A stretch of 64,000 nt of DNA from positions 558,001 through 622,000 of the forward strand of contig OX337238.1 of assembly GCA_946965045.2 (NCBI GenBank), written 5' to 3'. Of the stretch, positions 32,697-42,802 are shown one piece after another (position 1 is the first letter of the stretch; every line of letters begins with the position of its first letter). The DNA is from Epithemia pelagica (lineage: Eukaryota > Bacillariophyta > Bacillariophyceae > Surirellales > Surirellaceae). The notes below the pieces were generated by a model, which saw only the letters and a list, made by a program, of their open reading frames with translations, did not search any database and was not told the origin of the DNA. The position numbers and the translations under genes are program-made.

Positions 32697-34583
32697 CTAG
32701 GAAGAAAACATTCCAGTCCGAATCATGTGTTGAAAGATCATGGAGGCTGCAATAACCTGTCCAATCGCAAACTTGATATCTTCCAGTCCAATCATGCGCA
32801 GCTCCGAGTACAAGAAGTAGGACTTGGACATGCGCCACTTGTAGCCACGAGGAAGGGTCGTTTGTTTTCCCAGGTCCAGAATCGCATTCCAAAGGAACGA
32901 AAAGGCATTGACAAATGGCATGAGAAAACTGAAAATGACCTCAATGAACAAAAAGGGCATGGGAGCCAAGGCATCGTAGGGGCCAAACTTGTTGAGCACC
33001 TCGTCGCAGGCTTGGACATTTTCTCCCGGACCTTGGGTTCGGAAAAAGCAGGGCCAGAGTGGAAAGGTCCAATACTTGACAATTTGGACGGGGTTCCATG
33101 GCATTTTGGGAGTGCAGCCAATCAGGCGTGCCACGGAGAGCATAAACGCCAGGTAATCCACCACAAGGGCATTTTCGGCCGAAAGATGAAAGCACTCGTC
33201 TTCGCAACCACCGTCCTGTTTGGCAATTTCGGCATAGTTGCGGGGGAGTTCCACGGCACCAATACGGAGTTGGGCAATATACCGAGCGAGCATTTCCGAA
33301 CATTGGGGAATCCCTCCGGAATGAGGACGTGCGTATCCGAGAAAGGCGACATGTTCTCCCATGGACGGAGGGAAGCAATGCTTGAACCAAGTTCGAGGGC
33401 TTCGAGAAATGTGACCACTGGGCGTATTCAACCAACTCAAGTCCACGCCATAACCGGTACAGGCCACAATCACATCGACGTCAATGTCAATTTCGTCCGG
33501 ATCTTTGGTAAAGTCATTGCCGAAATAGCTGGGTTCGTGAAAGGTGATTTTGCTTCCCTCACACGAGATTCGTGGTGCTACAGCAATGTCAATCTCGCCC
33601 CGTACGGCGGCAACAGCCATGATCATGGACTTGGTGGGAACCGTGGCCGTGTCGCTGGATGACTTGTCGGGAATGTAACTGGTGACATCCAGATCATACA
33701 AGACCCGCTGGGCGGAATGGTCGCCATGCTTGTTTTTGACGTCGTCGAGCAGCATGTGGAGGCAGGTGGACCAGACTCCAAGGGGCAAATTGCGCACAAT
33801 GCGGGAGGTTGCCATGGTTTCCAAAATATTGTTGGGCAACAAATCATCTTCTTGATGGGCCAAATGCTCCAGTTCATCACAATTGGAGTCGTAGATCATG
33901 TCACGGTTAAAACGGGGTGCCATGCTGGGATAATGTCGACCCCACACGGTCACAGATGAGGCGACCTTGCCGGCACTGTGTGCAACATCGGAAGCACTTT
34001 CGCCAGTCCCAACCACCAATACTTTTTTGCCCTTGACTTGCTGACCAGAATGGTAATCGGATGAGTGAAGAATCTCTCCCTTGAAACCATCAAAGATTGG
34101 TGGAAGAACTGGCTTTTGATTCGCCCCTGTAGCAACAATAAGATAATCAAATATTTGCATGACCCCGTCCTTTTTGTTATTGTTTGCATTCGCAGATGTC
34201 AAGACAACTTCCCATTTCTTGTCATTGTTCAAGTTGGCGTCCTTGACAACCGTACCAAGTTTGATGTGAGGATGCAATTGAAAGTGTTGTGCATAGTCGG
34301 AAAGGTACTCGTAGTATTCCGCCTTTGACCAGTATTTGATGGTCTTGTCTTTGGGGGGAAAGTCGGAAAAGGCCATGAACATGTTGGATGTTGTCAAATA
34401 CAGGTTTTCAAAAGTCACACTGGAGTTGGGCGAAAAGACACCGCCAATTTCATTCCGTGCGTCCACAGCGACAGCTTCCAGGCCTGCTTCACGCATTTCT
34501 TTGAGAGCACAGAGGCCAGATGGACCGGCACCGACAATAAGGACGCGAGAGGATGTGGTGGAAGAACAAGAAGAGGAAGACAT
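32697..34583 (-). CDS. Flavin-containing monooxygenase (FMO-like)
   Basis: A 628-aa single-exon frame with ATG at 34583. The FAD-binding GAGPSG motif lies near residue 18, followed by an acidic residue at the end of the second strand (VAVDARNEIGG). The FMO fingerprint FKGEILHSSDY and the NADPH site GTGESA are present, as is a variant of the ATGY motif (CTGYGVD). It should oxygenate soft nucleophiles (N or S) or act as a Baeyer-Villiger enzyme, using NADPH and oxygen; the substrate cannot be read from sequence. The C-terminus is hydrophobic (around LFIEVIFSFLMPFVNAFSFL), consistent with membrane association. A hAT element sits about 110 bp upstream of the start codon and may affect its promoter. 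Confidence 0.88.
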   Translation of the reverse strand: MSSSSCSSTTSSRVLIVGAGPSGLCALKEMREAGLEAVAVDARNEIGGVFSPNSSVTFENLYLTTSNMFMAFSDFPPKDKTIKYWSKAEYYEYLSDYAQHFQLHPHIKLGTVVKDANLNNDKKWEVVLTSANANNNKKDGVMQIFDYLIVATGANQKPVLPPIFDGFKGEILHSSDYHSGQQVKGKKVLVVGTGESASDVAHSAGKVASSVTVWGRHYPSMAPRFNRDMIYDSNCDELEHLAHQEDDLLPNNILETMATSRIVRNLPLGVWSTCLHMLLDDVKNKHGDHSAQRVLYDLDVTSYIPDKSSSDTATVPTKSMIMAVAAVRGEIDIAVAPRISCEGSKITFHEPSYFGNDFTKDPDEIDIDVDVIVACTGYGVDLSWLNTPSGHISRSPRTWFKHCFPPSMGEHVAFLGYARPHSGGIPQCSEMLARYIAQLRIGAVELPRNYAEIAKQDGGCEDECFHLSAENALVVDYLAFMLSVARLIGCTPKMPWNPVQIVKYWTFPLWPCFFRTQGPGENVQACDEVLNKFGPYDALAPMPFLFIEVIFSFLMPFVNAFSFLWNAILDLGKQTTLPRGYKWRMSKSYFLYSELRMIGLEDIKFAIGQVIAASMIFQHMIRTGMFSS

Positions 34584-34702
34584 GATGGAAGGATGTGTCG
34601 TAGGTTCTGATGTGTTGGTTTGAGAAGAAGAGGTTTTGGTTTTCTTGATTTTGTGAGACAGGATGGTTCATCCATATATCGATATGGAAAAGACAAAATG
34701 AA

Positions 34703-35334
34703 TAGAGGTGGCTCCAGCAACAGCTCATCTCTGCTGGAGCTAGGTAAGCGCTGGAGACGTCTCTGCTGGAGCTAGGTAAGCGCCCCAGCTGGAGAAAAGA
34801 CTACCTGTGCTACCGGGATGAAAATACTTAGCTAGAAGCTAGTGAATCTATCTTATGGTGAGAACACATGTTCCCAATTCTCACGTAAAAAATGTAAATC
34901 TGTAACGGTGGAAGGGTCCAGTGATGCTTGTTTCGCAGATATGATCAGTCCTGCAATACTGAATGCCCGTTCAGAAGAGGCAGCAGTCGCAGGCAATGCA
35001 AGATATTTTCTTGCTAGGCGCCAAATGTTGGGAAATTCACTTACTTTCATCCGGAGTGCCATCCATATCAAGCTCTTCCACCTTTGATGAGTCATCATTA
35101 TCATTGTAATCAGACATTGTGGAAGGCAGTGTGGAGCAAATGAATGACACAGGGTCAGCAATGACCAGTGCGGAGCAAATGAATGACATGCAACAGGCAA
35201 CAGGCAACAGTCACAGAGAACGGCGACCAATGTAGCGCACTTTTCCAGCAACAGAAAATCTCTGCTGGAGTTTCTCCAGCGCTGGAGATCCAGCGCTGGA
35301 GATGCGCGTCCGCTCACCGCTGGAGCCACCTCTA
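34703..35334. mobile_element. Non-autonomous hAT transposon (632 bp) with 16-bp TIRs and 8-bp TSD
   Basis: The ends are perfect inverted repeats: TAGAGGTGGCTCCAGC at 34703-34718 and its reverse complement at 35319-35334. The flanks carry a perfect 8-bp target-site duplication, AAAATGAA, at 34695-34702 and 35335-35342. Inside, on the minus strand (about 35045-34853), a frame encodes the hAT C-terminal dimerisation domain (FPNIWRLARKYLALP...SSERAFS). The catalytic part of the transposase is missing, so this is an internally deleted copy that would need a partner element to move. The perfect TSD implies recent insertion. Confidence 0.93.
34728..34783. repeat. Subterminal direct repeats in the hAT element
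   Basis: A 24-bp unit beginning TCTCTGCTGGAGC occurs at 34728-34751 and 34760-34783. More GCTGGAG copies, in both orientations, cluster near the other end (about 35261-35326). Subterminal repeats of this kind are usual transposase-binding sites in hAT elements. Confidence 0.75.
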
Positions 35335-35342
35335 AAAATGAA

Positions 35343-35717
35343 GGGCGAGAAAAAGTTGTGTCTTGGCAAGACCTGTGTGTTCGGTCTGTTCTGCACACCG
35401 CAACCGCATGCCATAATCGAGTCAGGTTTCCCCCAGCTCCCCCAATCGAATAATGCGACTGCGAGCCGCTCGGCAAAGAGTAAGGTTAGGTAGATAGAGT
35501 ACAACATAGGAGTAACATATTATGGCAATTGGCAATGGCATGCAATACACATACTCCTAGATAGTGGCAATATCGGCCTACCTCATCATCAACTGCGAGA
35601 TTGAGATTACGTATCTACTCCTACCTAGATATCGTGTTTTAACTCTAACAACTAACGATCTACGAGCAATAACAACGTACAAGTTTTGATGCAGTTCATC
35701 GTTCTCCTTTCCATTTC
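35343..35717. other. Spacer between the hAT element and the DnaJ gene
   Basis: About 375 bp, AT-rich in its second half; it holds the 3' flank of the minus-strand DnaJ gene. No gene is visible. Confidence 0.6.
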
Positions 35718-36653
35718 CTACTTTTGTTTCGAAGCTCGTCGCCTCCACGGTTTAAAACCTTTCGAATGGTCCGATCCATTTTCTAACGCCGGATGTTCCT
35801 GTTGCTGTTCAATATACGGTGTCGAGCTGGAATTGTTGTTGGACTGGAGCACTTGTCGTTCCACGGTTCCGTCCGCTTTGCGAACAATACGTTCGGTGAC
35901 TGTTTCTTCTTGTCCATTCACGATTCGTCGCGTTGTTTGGGTCGTCACGGATTCACCACCCCCCATTCCACCAAACGAAGTCGTGGAGGAACTGCTAAAG
36001 ACGGAATAGTTGGATCCCGGGTGAGAATGGTTGGAAGATGATCGCATGTTGTTCATATCATCGTTGATGGAACTGCGCATCGAATCAAACATGTCATCGA
36101 AACGAGAAAAAATACTATTGGAACCACCACCGCCAAACATGCTACCCCCTGGTCGTCCAAATGGATCGGCAAAAAACGGATCATTCATGAATGGATGCAT
36201 GGCATTTTGATGGTGTTGTTGGTGTGCAAAGTGTGGTCCACTCGCTCCAAAGTTTGCCGAGGGACCACCAAATTCTTCTCGAAACACATGTCGAAAAACC
36301 TCAAAAGGATCATGAAAATGAAAGTGTTGTTGGAAATGAGAATCAAAGTGCGAATTTGGATGATGTTGCTGCTGTTGAAAGTTGTTGTTGTGGAACTTGG
36401 TGCCCTGGTTTGCAGACGCATGACTCCCAGCCATGGATTGCTGGTCAAATTCGGCACGTTTTCGTTCATCGGATAAGAGTTCATAGGCATTGGAGATTTT
36501 GGCAAATAACAAGTTGGCCGTGGCCTTGTCTTCGGGTGCGACCCGATCGGGGTGGTGCTGAAGCGCCGCCTTGCGGTAAGCACTCCGGATTTGAGAAGCC
36601 GAAGCGTCTCGGCTAACTCCCAACAAATCGTACGGGTCGTCCTGAACATCCAT
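35718..36653 (-). CDS. DNAJB6/B2-type J-domain co-chaperone
   Basis: A 311-aa single-exon frame with ATG at 36653. The J domain covers about residues 5-72, with the HPD triad at His34-Pro35-Asp36, so Hsp70 stimulation is expected. Next is a His/Gln/Asn- and Gly/Phe-rich middle (including DPFFADPFGRPGG), then a Ser-rich stretch. The C-terminal strands VTTQTTRRIVNGQ and VTERIVRKADGTVERQ are typical of the DNAJB6/DNAJB2 group, which suppress protein aggregation. The end is basic (WRRRASKQK) and could direct nuclear entry. It probably works in cytosol or nucleus with Hsp70. Confidence 0.88.
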   Translation of the reverse strand: MDVQDDPYDLLGVSRDASASQIRSAYRKAALQHHPDRVAPEDKATANLLFAKISNAYELLSDERKRAEFDQQSMAGSHASANQGTKFHNNNFQQQQHHPNSHFDSHFQQHFHFHDPFEVFRHVFREEFGGPSANFGASGPHFAHQQHHQNAMHPFMNDPFFADPFGRPGGSMFGGGGSNSIFSRFDDMFDSMRSSINDDMNNMRSSSNHSHPGSNYSVFSSSSTTSFGGMGGGESVTTQTTRRIVNGQEETVTERIVRKADGTVERQVLQSNNNSSSTPYIEQQQEHPALENGSDHSKGFKPWRRRASKQK

Positions 36654-37319
36654 TTTTCGTTTTCCTGTTGTTCGTTTCTGTTTCGGTGATTTAACGACCG
36701 ATGTTCAGAGATCGCTGCAAGGGAAACTCGCTGGATGAAAGACGCCGATTCAACAAACTACGCAGACGTGATTCGTTCGTCGGAAGGGTTTTGAATCTTC
36801 TCACACTTGTCCACTCCAATGATGATGCAGTTTCCAATGCAAACTTGTTTGGCAATCTCGACAATCGCTTGACCGATTTGGACCTTCTGTATTAGTAACT
36901 CAAGATGGCCTTCGGGTTGCTAGAACACAGCCACGCAGTTGTGTTTGCGAAGCAGAATGGTGATCGACATGTTGTTTCGCGATGACTGACGAAAGCAGAC
37001 GAAGATCGCCCATCGCAGTCCCAGTCCCGCGACAAAAAAGGTGCGCAAGAGGGAGGGCCCGCGCACTACAATAAACCAAGTGCGGTGGTGAACCCATCGC
37101 GCGCGCTGAGCTATGATCAAACGGACGATGGCACGAAGGTTCGCACATCATCTCCCCAATCGCGTTCATGTTCGCGGTGGTGTGTCTCTGCAACACACAA
37201 AGACATTGAATCCATGATCCTCACTGACACAGAAGGGACGTGAAAGGACCACCATCCCCATCATCAAGTGTCGGATTTCTGAGTTTGTTCCAGCAAGTTC
37301 ATTCTTTTCCCGATAGACA
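36654..37319. other. Divergent intergenic region
   Basis: About 670 bp between the starts of the DnaJ gene (minus) and EF-hand copy 2 (plus). A GC-rich block near 37070-37110 is the only compositional oddity. No gene is visible. Confidence 0.55.
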
Positions 37320-38342
37320 ATGGCACTTGGTCCAAGTTATAATGCTGTAGCAGCGATTCCCCTGACGACGTCGACGGCAAGCCATTCGGCGGCTGCCGCG
37401 GCCTTGGCCAGTTCGCTGGCATCGAAAGCGAGCAGTGGCAGTGGCTTCTCACCCTCACAACGACAACAACAACAACAACACGACAATGATGCGCAGGAAT
37501 CGTTGACCAAGACTCCACAGCGGTATCTCTGGTGGAACATTGGCACGACCTGCGCCGCCATTGCTTGCATTGTCTCGGCGGCCGTCGCCATGTATGTGGA
37601 ACAAACCGTGATGGTCTATGTGGCCTTTTGCTTTCCCATTTTTACGGGTTCTCTGCTGTTGCTTCAAAAAATCCGTCTTGGAGGAATTTCGCCCCTGTGG
37701 ATGCTTCGAAACACCATGAATCAAGTCCAGGGAGATGTCCAACGATTGCACAATGTTCAACACGTGTTTTCCAAGGAAATCTCTCGACTCGAGGCAGAAC
37801 AGGAGGACCTTCAAGATGTCGAACAACAGTTGGAAGACACGGTCAAACAAAGAGGAGGTGACATGCGTGAAATGAAACGACTGGTTCGCGAACATGGTCG
37901 CATCCAAAGACAAATGAAGGTTTGTTTCAATGTTCTTGATCAACTCTCTACGTTCATACATGATGAAGCACGTGAATGTTGGTACTCACACCCATTGAAT
38001 GCTTTACTTCCGGTGTACTGAATGTGTTAGCGTCTGACAGCCGCGAAAGAACTACAGCAGCTCATGAGCGTCATGCTCAATTCCGATCGAAACAAGGATT
38101 TTGTCTTTACCGAAAAGGAGATTGATCAACTATTTATACGACTTCGAGCGTTTAATGTCGTGGATCGCGATCGTCTGCGAACCGTCTTTCAAATGGCCTC
38201 GACCAAAAGCTTTCATCGTTTGTACAAGTCGGCGGTGCAAGAGTTTGCCGCCGCGCCACCACCACCCAAGACGACATTTCTCGGGGATTGCCAGGGGGAC
38301 GAGGCCTTGGGGTCGGCCTTTGACTACATGCCTTGGGAATAG
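37320..38342 (+). CDS. Membrane, coiled-coil and EF-hand protein (2 exons, copy 2)
   Basis: Exon 1 is 37320-37919 and exon 2 is 38031-38342, separated by a 111-bp intron (GTTTGT donor, TAG acceptor). The product is 303 aa. The N-terminus is Ala- and Gln-rich. Two hydrophobic segments lie at about residues 70-115 and a coiled coil at about 120-200. The EF-hand loop at 219-230 (DRNKDFVFTEKE) keeps the calcium ligands. The intron falls after the same lysine (QMK) as in the copy at 1475-2407 and is the same length, so the two are clear paralogs although 35 kb apart and on opposite strands. This copy has a longer C-terminus with a poly-Pro stretch. Function unknown; calcium-linked membrane role inferred. 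Confidence 0.8.
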
Positions 38343-38451
38343 TGTGCTATCAAACATCATGAGCGACTGTACGTTGGGAACATTCTGCAATCGACATGAA
38401 CAAGGCAACCGAGTCCCAACTGTTTTGTTATTTTAGAGCAAACTTTCATTT

Positions 38452-39721
38452 TTATCTTTGGATTGGCAACAGACTGGCCATGGTCATGTGACCGTGGGTA
38501 AAAAAGTTGGTGTTGACGTATCCATCGCAGAAATAGTGACCCAATGGGACACCCGACAAAATGACAAGCGCTGTCCTGGCTGGCTTGGGAAGCATATTGG
38601 CAATCTTGGAAACAATACCCCAATGTCCAATCGAATATTCCAACGATATCAGTATGGCCTGCCATACAAAAAACAAAGAAGTGGTTCCACTTTGCAATTT
38701 TCGTTCGGGGATGACCACAGGCAAGATCCATTCATGGAACAAACCGCTTGCGAAAAACGAACCCAGAACAGCCAACTCTTTGGGTCCTCCCAACTTTCGC
38801 ACAGGCTTATAGACACCGTTCTTGAGGCATGTATGAATGAGAGAGTTCCAACGCCGCCCCCAGAATTCCGATGGTGACGCGGATTCAAACATTGGGTTGT
38901 CCATTAGCATTACGCAATGTCGTCGGGTGATCAAAGTTGTGGCAAACGCCAGGCCTTCCCCAAAGGTTGCAAGATATAACTGAAACAGGACTGCATACAA
39001 GAACGTTGCCTTCCAGCGATGCGGATTGATAATTTCCTCAGGGTTGTACAAATTCGACGGGGTACCACCTCCCAAGGGAGGGAAGAACGGTGACAATGTG
39101 AACAATGACTGGAACATGCCTGTCAAGACAAGGAAACCCAGAAATTTTGTCAAATGCCCAAACACTTTGCTCCATGATGCTTTGAGAAACTTTTGGCTTT
39201 TCTTATCGTAGACCAGATACCTATCAAGACGTCAAGAGGCTAAGAAAAATGGTATCACTTGATAACGTGCTCAACCGCATTCGTACTTACATTGGTGATC
39301 CGAAATATAGAGCAAAGCTACTTGCAGACTTTTTGGCGTAGTCAGGAGTGAAACCAAATACTGCTTCCGTTGTACGGAAAATGGATGTATTGGGAGTAAT
39401 GACACAAATACAAAACATGAATATCTTGTGCTCAATTCCAAAATAGTTTACCATGACTTGTGGTGCGAAGATCCAAAAGGGAAGAAACAGACCAAATCCT
39501 GTTACATAGGCCAAGGTTGTTGAGGGATTCCGAACTGCAGTGTAGTACAAAAGAAAGGAGGAAAGAGCGGCAAAAATGGAATTGGCCACAATCAAACACA
39601 CCAATTCAAGCCAGACGGGTATGCTGAAGAGATAAAAGCCATAATCGTTCCCCTGAAAAGAGAATTGCAGGATGGGGTCGCGATCGTCCTCTGTCCATGT
39701 GTGTGGGTAGGTTAAATCCAT
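38452..39721 (-). CDS. MBOAT-family acyltransferase (wax-synthase/MBOAT_2-like)
   Basis: Exons 39721-39291 and 39220-38452 join across a 70-bp intron (GTAAGT donor, TAG acceptor) to give 399 aa. The protein has several hydrophobic segments. Its signature SEFWGRRWN and the later GLFHEW with the conserved histidine place it in the wax-synthase-like branch of the membrane-bound O-acyltransferases. It should move an acyl group from acyl-CoA to an alcohol or sterol in the ER; the acceptor cannot be predicted. The ATG at 39721 gives a sensible start, but members of this family usually have more membrane segments at the N-terminus. Hydrophobic coding-like sequence upstream (39800-40311) may be missing 5' exons. 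Confidence 0.75.
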
Positions 39722-41087
39722 ATCACTATTATTCTGGTACCCTCAATGGCCCTCTGATGGAGGTTCACAGCACTTTTGACTTCACCCGTAATCTTTACTT
39801 CCATCATGGTCAAATCTCGTGGTCGAAAAGTACGTCAATAAAAGCGACTGATTGGCTGACAGATGCGGGTTTCGGAACGCTCGAGCGTCTTCGGGCCGCA
39901 ATCTTTTGGGCAAAGGAACAAGGAACATGATCGAGAAACCAAACAAACGCGCCATGACAAGTGAAGACATGATGCATAATACAGACAGAAATACAATAGC
40001 GAGTGAAAAATCTGGAGCATCTGACGATCTGCGGGATATGCGACCAGTTCCGAAAGGGTATATACGCGATGATTGAAATCGCTCCCAGGCAGTCTTTTGG
40101 ACGAAGCACGAGGGACAGCCAGATTTCCATTAAGTAAGAATGCGACAAAGCCAACAAGACGATTGCGAAGTATGGCAGCCTCTGCAGAACGGAACAATCT
40201 TTGGTTGTTGCTCTGAATCGACACTGCACTTACAACGCCGATTGACGCTACAAAATTCCATCGCGACATCATGCTCAGGCAGGGATGTGGGAAGCCATTG
40301 TGAGAGTTCAACTTCGATGTTCAACATGCCAATCATCAAATTTTCTCATTTGTTTCGGAAGCTGTGGCAAAGGTTATACAAGACCGGTCCTTCGAAACAA
40401 AAATTCGAAGCCAATACTCACATTTCAAAATTCGAGGTTGTTTCCAAAAGTCCAAAGGTCATTACCAAATGATGGTCCCATTTTTACGGAGTCTAAACTC
40501 TGTGTTCCATTAGAAACCTCGTTGACAACAAGGGCAACTCACTCCAGCCTCGTGGTTTCTTCGAATTCATCAAGCTGATCTATGCTTCAGATCTTTCGAC
40601 GGTCGCATCTATCGTTATATTAAAACGCGTACAGGTCGCGTAAAGTGGCGATGACCCGTGACTCGATTTCGACGGGACTTGCGATCGCCCAAACACACGG
40701 CAACGCGTACAAGTACTCGTGAAGACGCATCACACACGAAGTGCAACAACAACAACTACAATACAATACACACAACACACACCAAAATTGCTCAAGCAAG
40801 TATTCGCGGAAATCAGAACTCCACACAACCACTAATACACAATACACGGACTGCTTTCCAATCAACGCACCAGTGACCACCACTGCTGAAGTGGCCCTCT
40901 ACCAGCAGGAGACGCTGCAAATCCTTCTCAAGCTCGTTGCAAAAGTCTTGAGACCCGTGGAAAACTTCGTCATCACCTGAGAAACCTCGTCAAAAGTACC
41001 CGCTTAGATGTCAACGTTTTCCAAGTCGTGCTGTTCCTTGTTCTTGATCGATTGTCATTCAAACCAACTGCAGGAAATGCATTACAT
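39722..41087. other. Intergenic stretch with possible unresolved 5' exons of the MBOAT gene
   Basis: On the minus strand between about 40275 and 39800 there are hydrophobic open frames joined by a plausible small intron (GTAAGT donor near 40237, CTGCAG acceptor). One reads RLPYFAIVLLALSHSYLMEI and onward. These could be N-terminal membrane segments of the MBOAT protein, but I could not find a convincing in-frame link to 39721. The remainder, 40312-41087, has only short frames. Confidence 0.35.
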
Positions 41088-42594
41088 ATGATAGAAAGCA
41101 TGTCGATAGACGACAATCTAATTCAATGCATAGGAGAAGACACTGTGTTGTGGTCGCCCTCCACCAACTCTTTTGCCAAAACTTCAGAACTGCTGACAAA
41201 CAAAGTGGTACGAAGGACTGTTCGTTTTAGTGTTGGTTTCATTGGAAGTGAACTCACGGACACGAAAATCGTTGCTGTTCAGGTTCTTCTTTATTTCAGC
41301 TCTCACTGGTGTGGTCGTAAGTGGTCCTCTGTTCATCCACAGTAAAAAATCGCACGACTGCGCCTCACTGATGTCTTGTCTTCTGGTCGTTCTTACCAAT
41401 AGCATGTAAGACCTTCACTCCAATGCTCTGTGAGCTGTACAGCTGCTTGAAATTGCGTAATAGCGAAGACTTTGAGATAGTATTTTGCTCGATGGATGCG
41501 TTCGAATGCGAATACACACATTATTGTAAGACAATGCCATGGTGGTGTTTGTCTTTCCAGTCTCCGGTAGCTTCGCGACTGACAACCTTCTATAAAGCCG
41601 ACGGCATTCCAAGTCTCGTTGTTATTGATCGCAATGGTCAACTAATAACACGAGACGCGGTAAGCCAAGTTGCGTGTGATCCCTCCGGTGCCAATTTTCC
41701 CTGGAGGCCAAGGGCAATGGTGGACCTGTTACCCGATTACTACTTAAACTCTGCTTGTGGCTCGCGGTCACCCATGCGGGAATTGGACCATAAGTATCTT
41801 CTCATCTTTGCTGCAGGGCAATGGTGTCCGCCCTGTCGGTGTTTTGCGCAAACGCTTTCAAAGGCATACCTCAATCTGAAGAGACATCGTCAGGATTTCG
41901 AGGTGAGCAATGACTATTCGTACATCACGTCATCATTTACAACTTTCGCTGACAACCTGGTCCACTGCTTTGCGCTGTACAGATACTGTTTTTGAGTTCA
42001 GACAAGGACGAAAAGGCATTCATAGACTTTTTTAGTCAGATGCCGTTTGGTGCAATACCTTTCCAAGCACGAGAGGCCAAAGCTGCTATTGCAAACAAGT
42101 TTTGTATACAGCGGATTCCACAGTTGCTTGTGTTTGGACCTAGACCACAATGCGGTGGTGATCGCCCCCTCATCAATGCTGATGTACGTGGTATCTTCGA
42201 ATCAGGAGATTACATGAAGGAATTTCCATATCAACCACAGAAATATGGAGACCTCAATCGCACAACCCATGACATCAACAAATCAAAAAGTATAGTTGTC
42301 TTTAGTGAGTTCTGTGACGATTGTGAGCAAGAGGATCTGCAAGAAACCCTGAAATGCGCCTCGGCTTCATACCAAGGATCAGAAGACGTGAAGTTCTTCT
42401 GGGTTGTCCAGCCGACCGAGTTTACCCAAACTCTACGCGCTGCTTTGAAACTGCCATCAAGGCAAGAAAAGGCGCTTATGGTGCTTTTGGATCTTCATGA
42501 CGATGGTGCATACTACGTCAGTCCCTCTGAGGACGTATCAATTCAGTCCGTACTGGACTTTGTACATCATCCAGGAATTCGCATGCAGGTATAG
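41088..42594 (+). CDS. Nucleoredoxin-like protein with tandem thioredoxin folds (4 exons)
   Basis: Exons 41088-41207, 41283-41316 (34 nt), 41403-41902 and 41983-42594 give 421 aa, all with GT-AG introns of 75-86 bp. The first thioredoxin fold has the site WCGPC at residues 49-53, followed by KTFTPM; the second has WCPPC at 192-196. A third, degenerate thioredoxin-like region follows, with CDDCEQ in its active-site area. Linker motifs MPW and GIPSLVVIDRNGQLITRD are typical of nucleoredoxins, which reduce disulfides and tune redox signalling in cytosol and nucleus. The second intron splits the proline codon of WCGPC. The ATG at 41088 is chosen because the longer frame opens on GTG; it leaves a short first domain. 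Confidence 0.85.
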
Positions 42595-42802
42595 CATGTC
42601 CCATCTCCCATCTGTAAAGTAGTGTTAACTATGTCAAGTATACTGTTTTTCTTTGTTGACAAATTAGTGACACTAATCTGACCAAAGGCCATGAAGAAAG
42701 AATACAAACATGAATATATAAGTCTTTTATTAAGGCACTTATCACTTACTCCTAGCCCCTAACGCATTACAGTTCACAATCTCGTACTCAAGCTCCTTGC
42801 TC

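Noticed and set aside
32661-33662. 333-aa open frame antisense to the flavin monooxygenase
   Set aside because: It mirrors the codon bias of the real gene and has no domain of its own.
40741-40980. Short 79-aa frame before the nucleoredoxin gene
   Set aside because: It does not open on ATG, and no in-frame splice to the nucleoredoxin was found.
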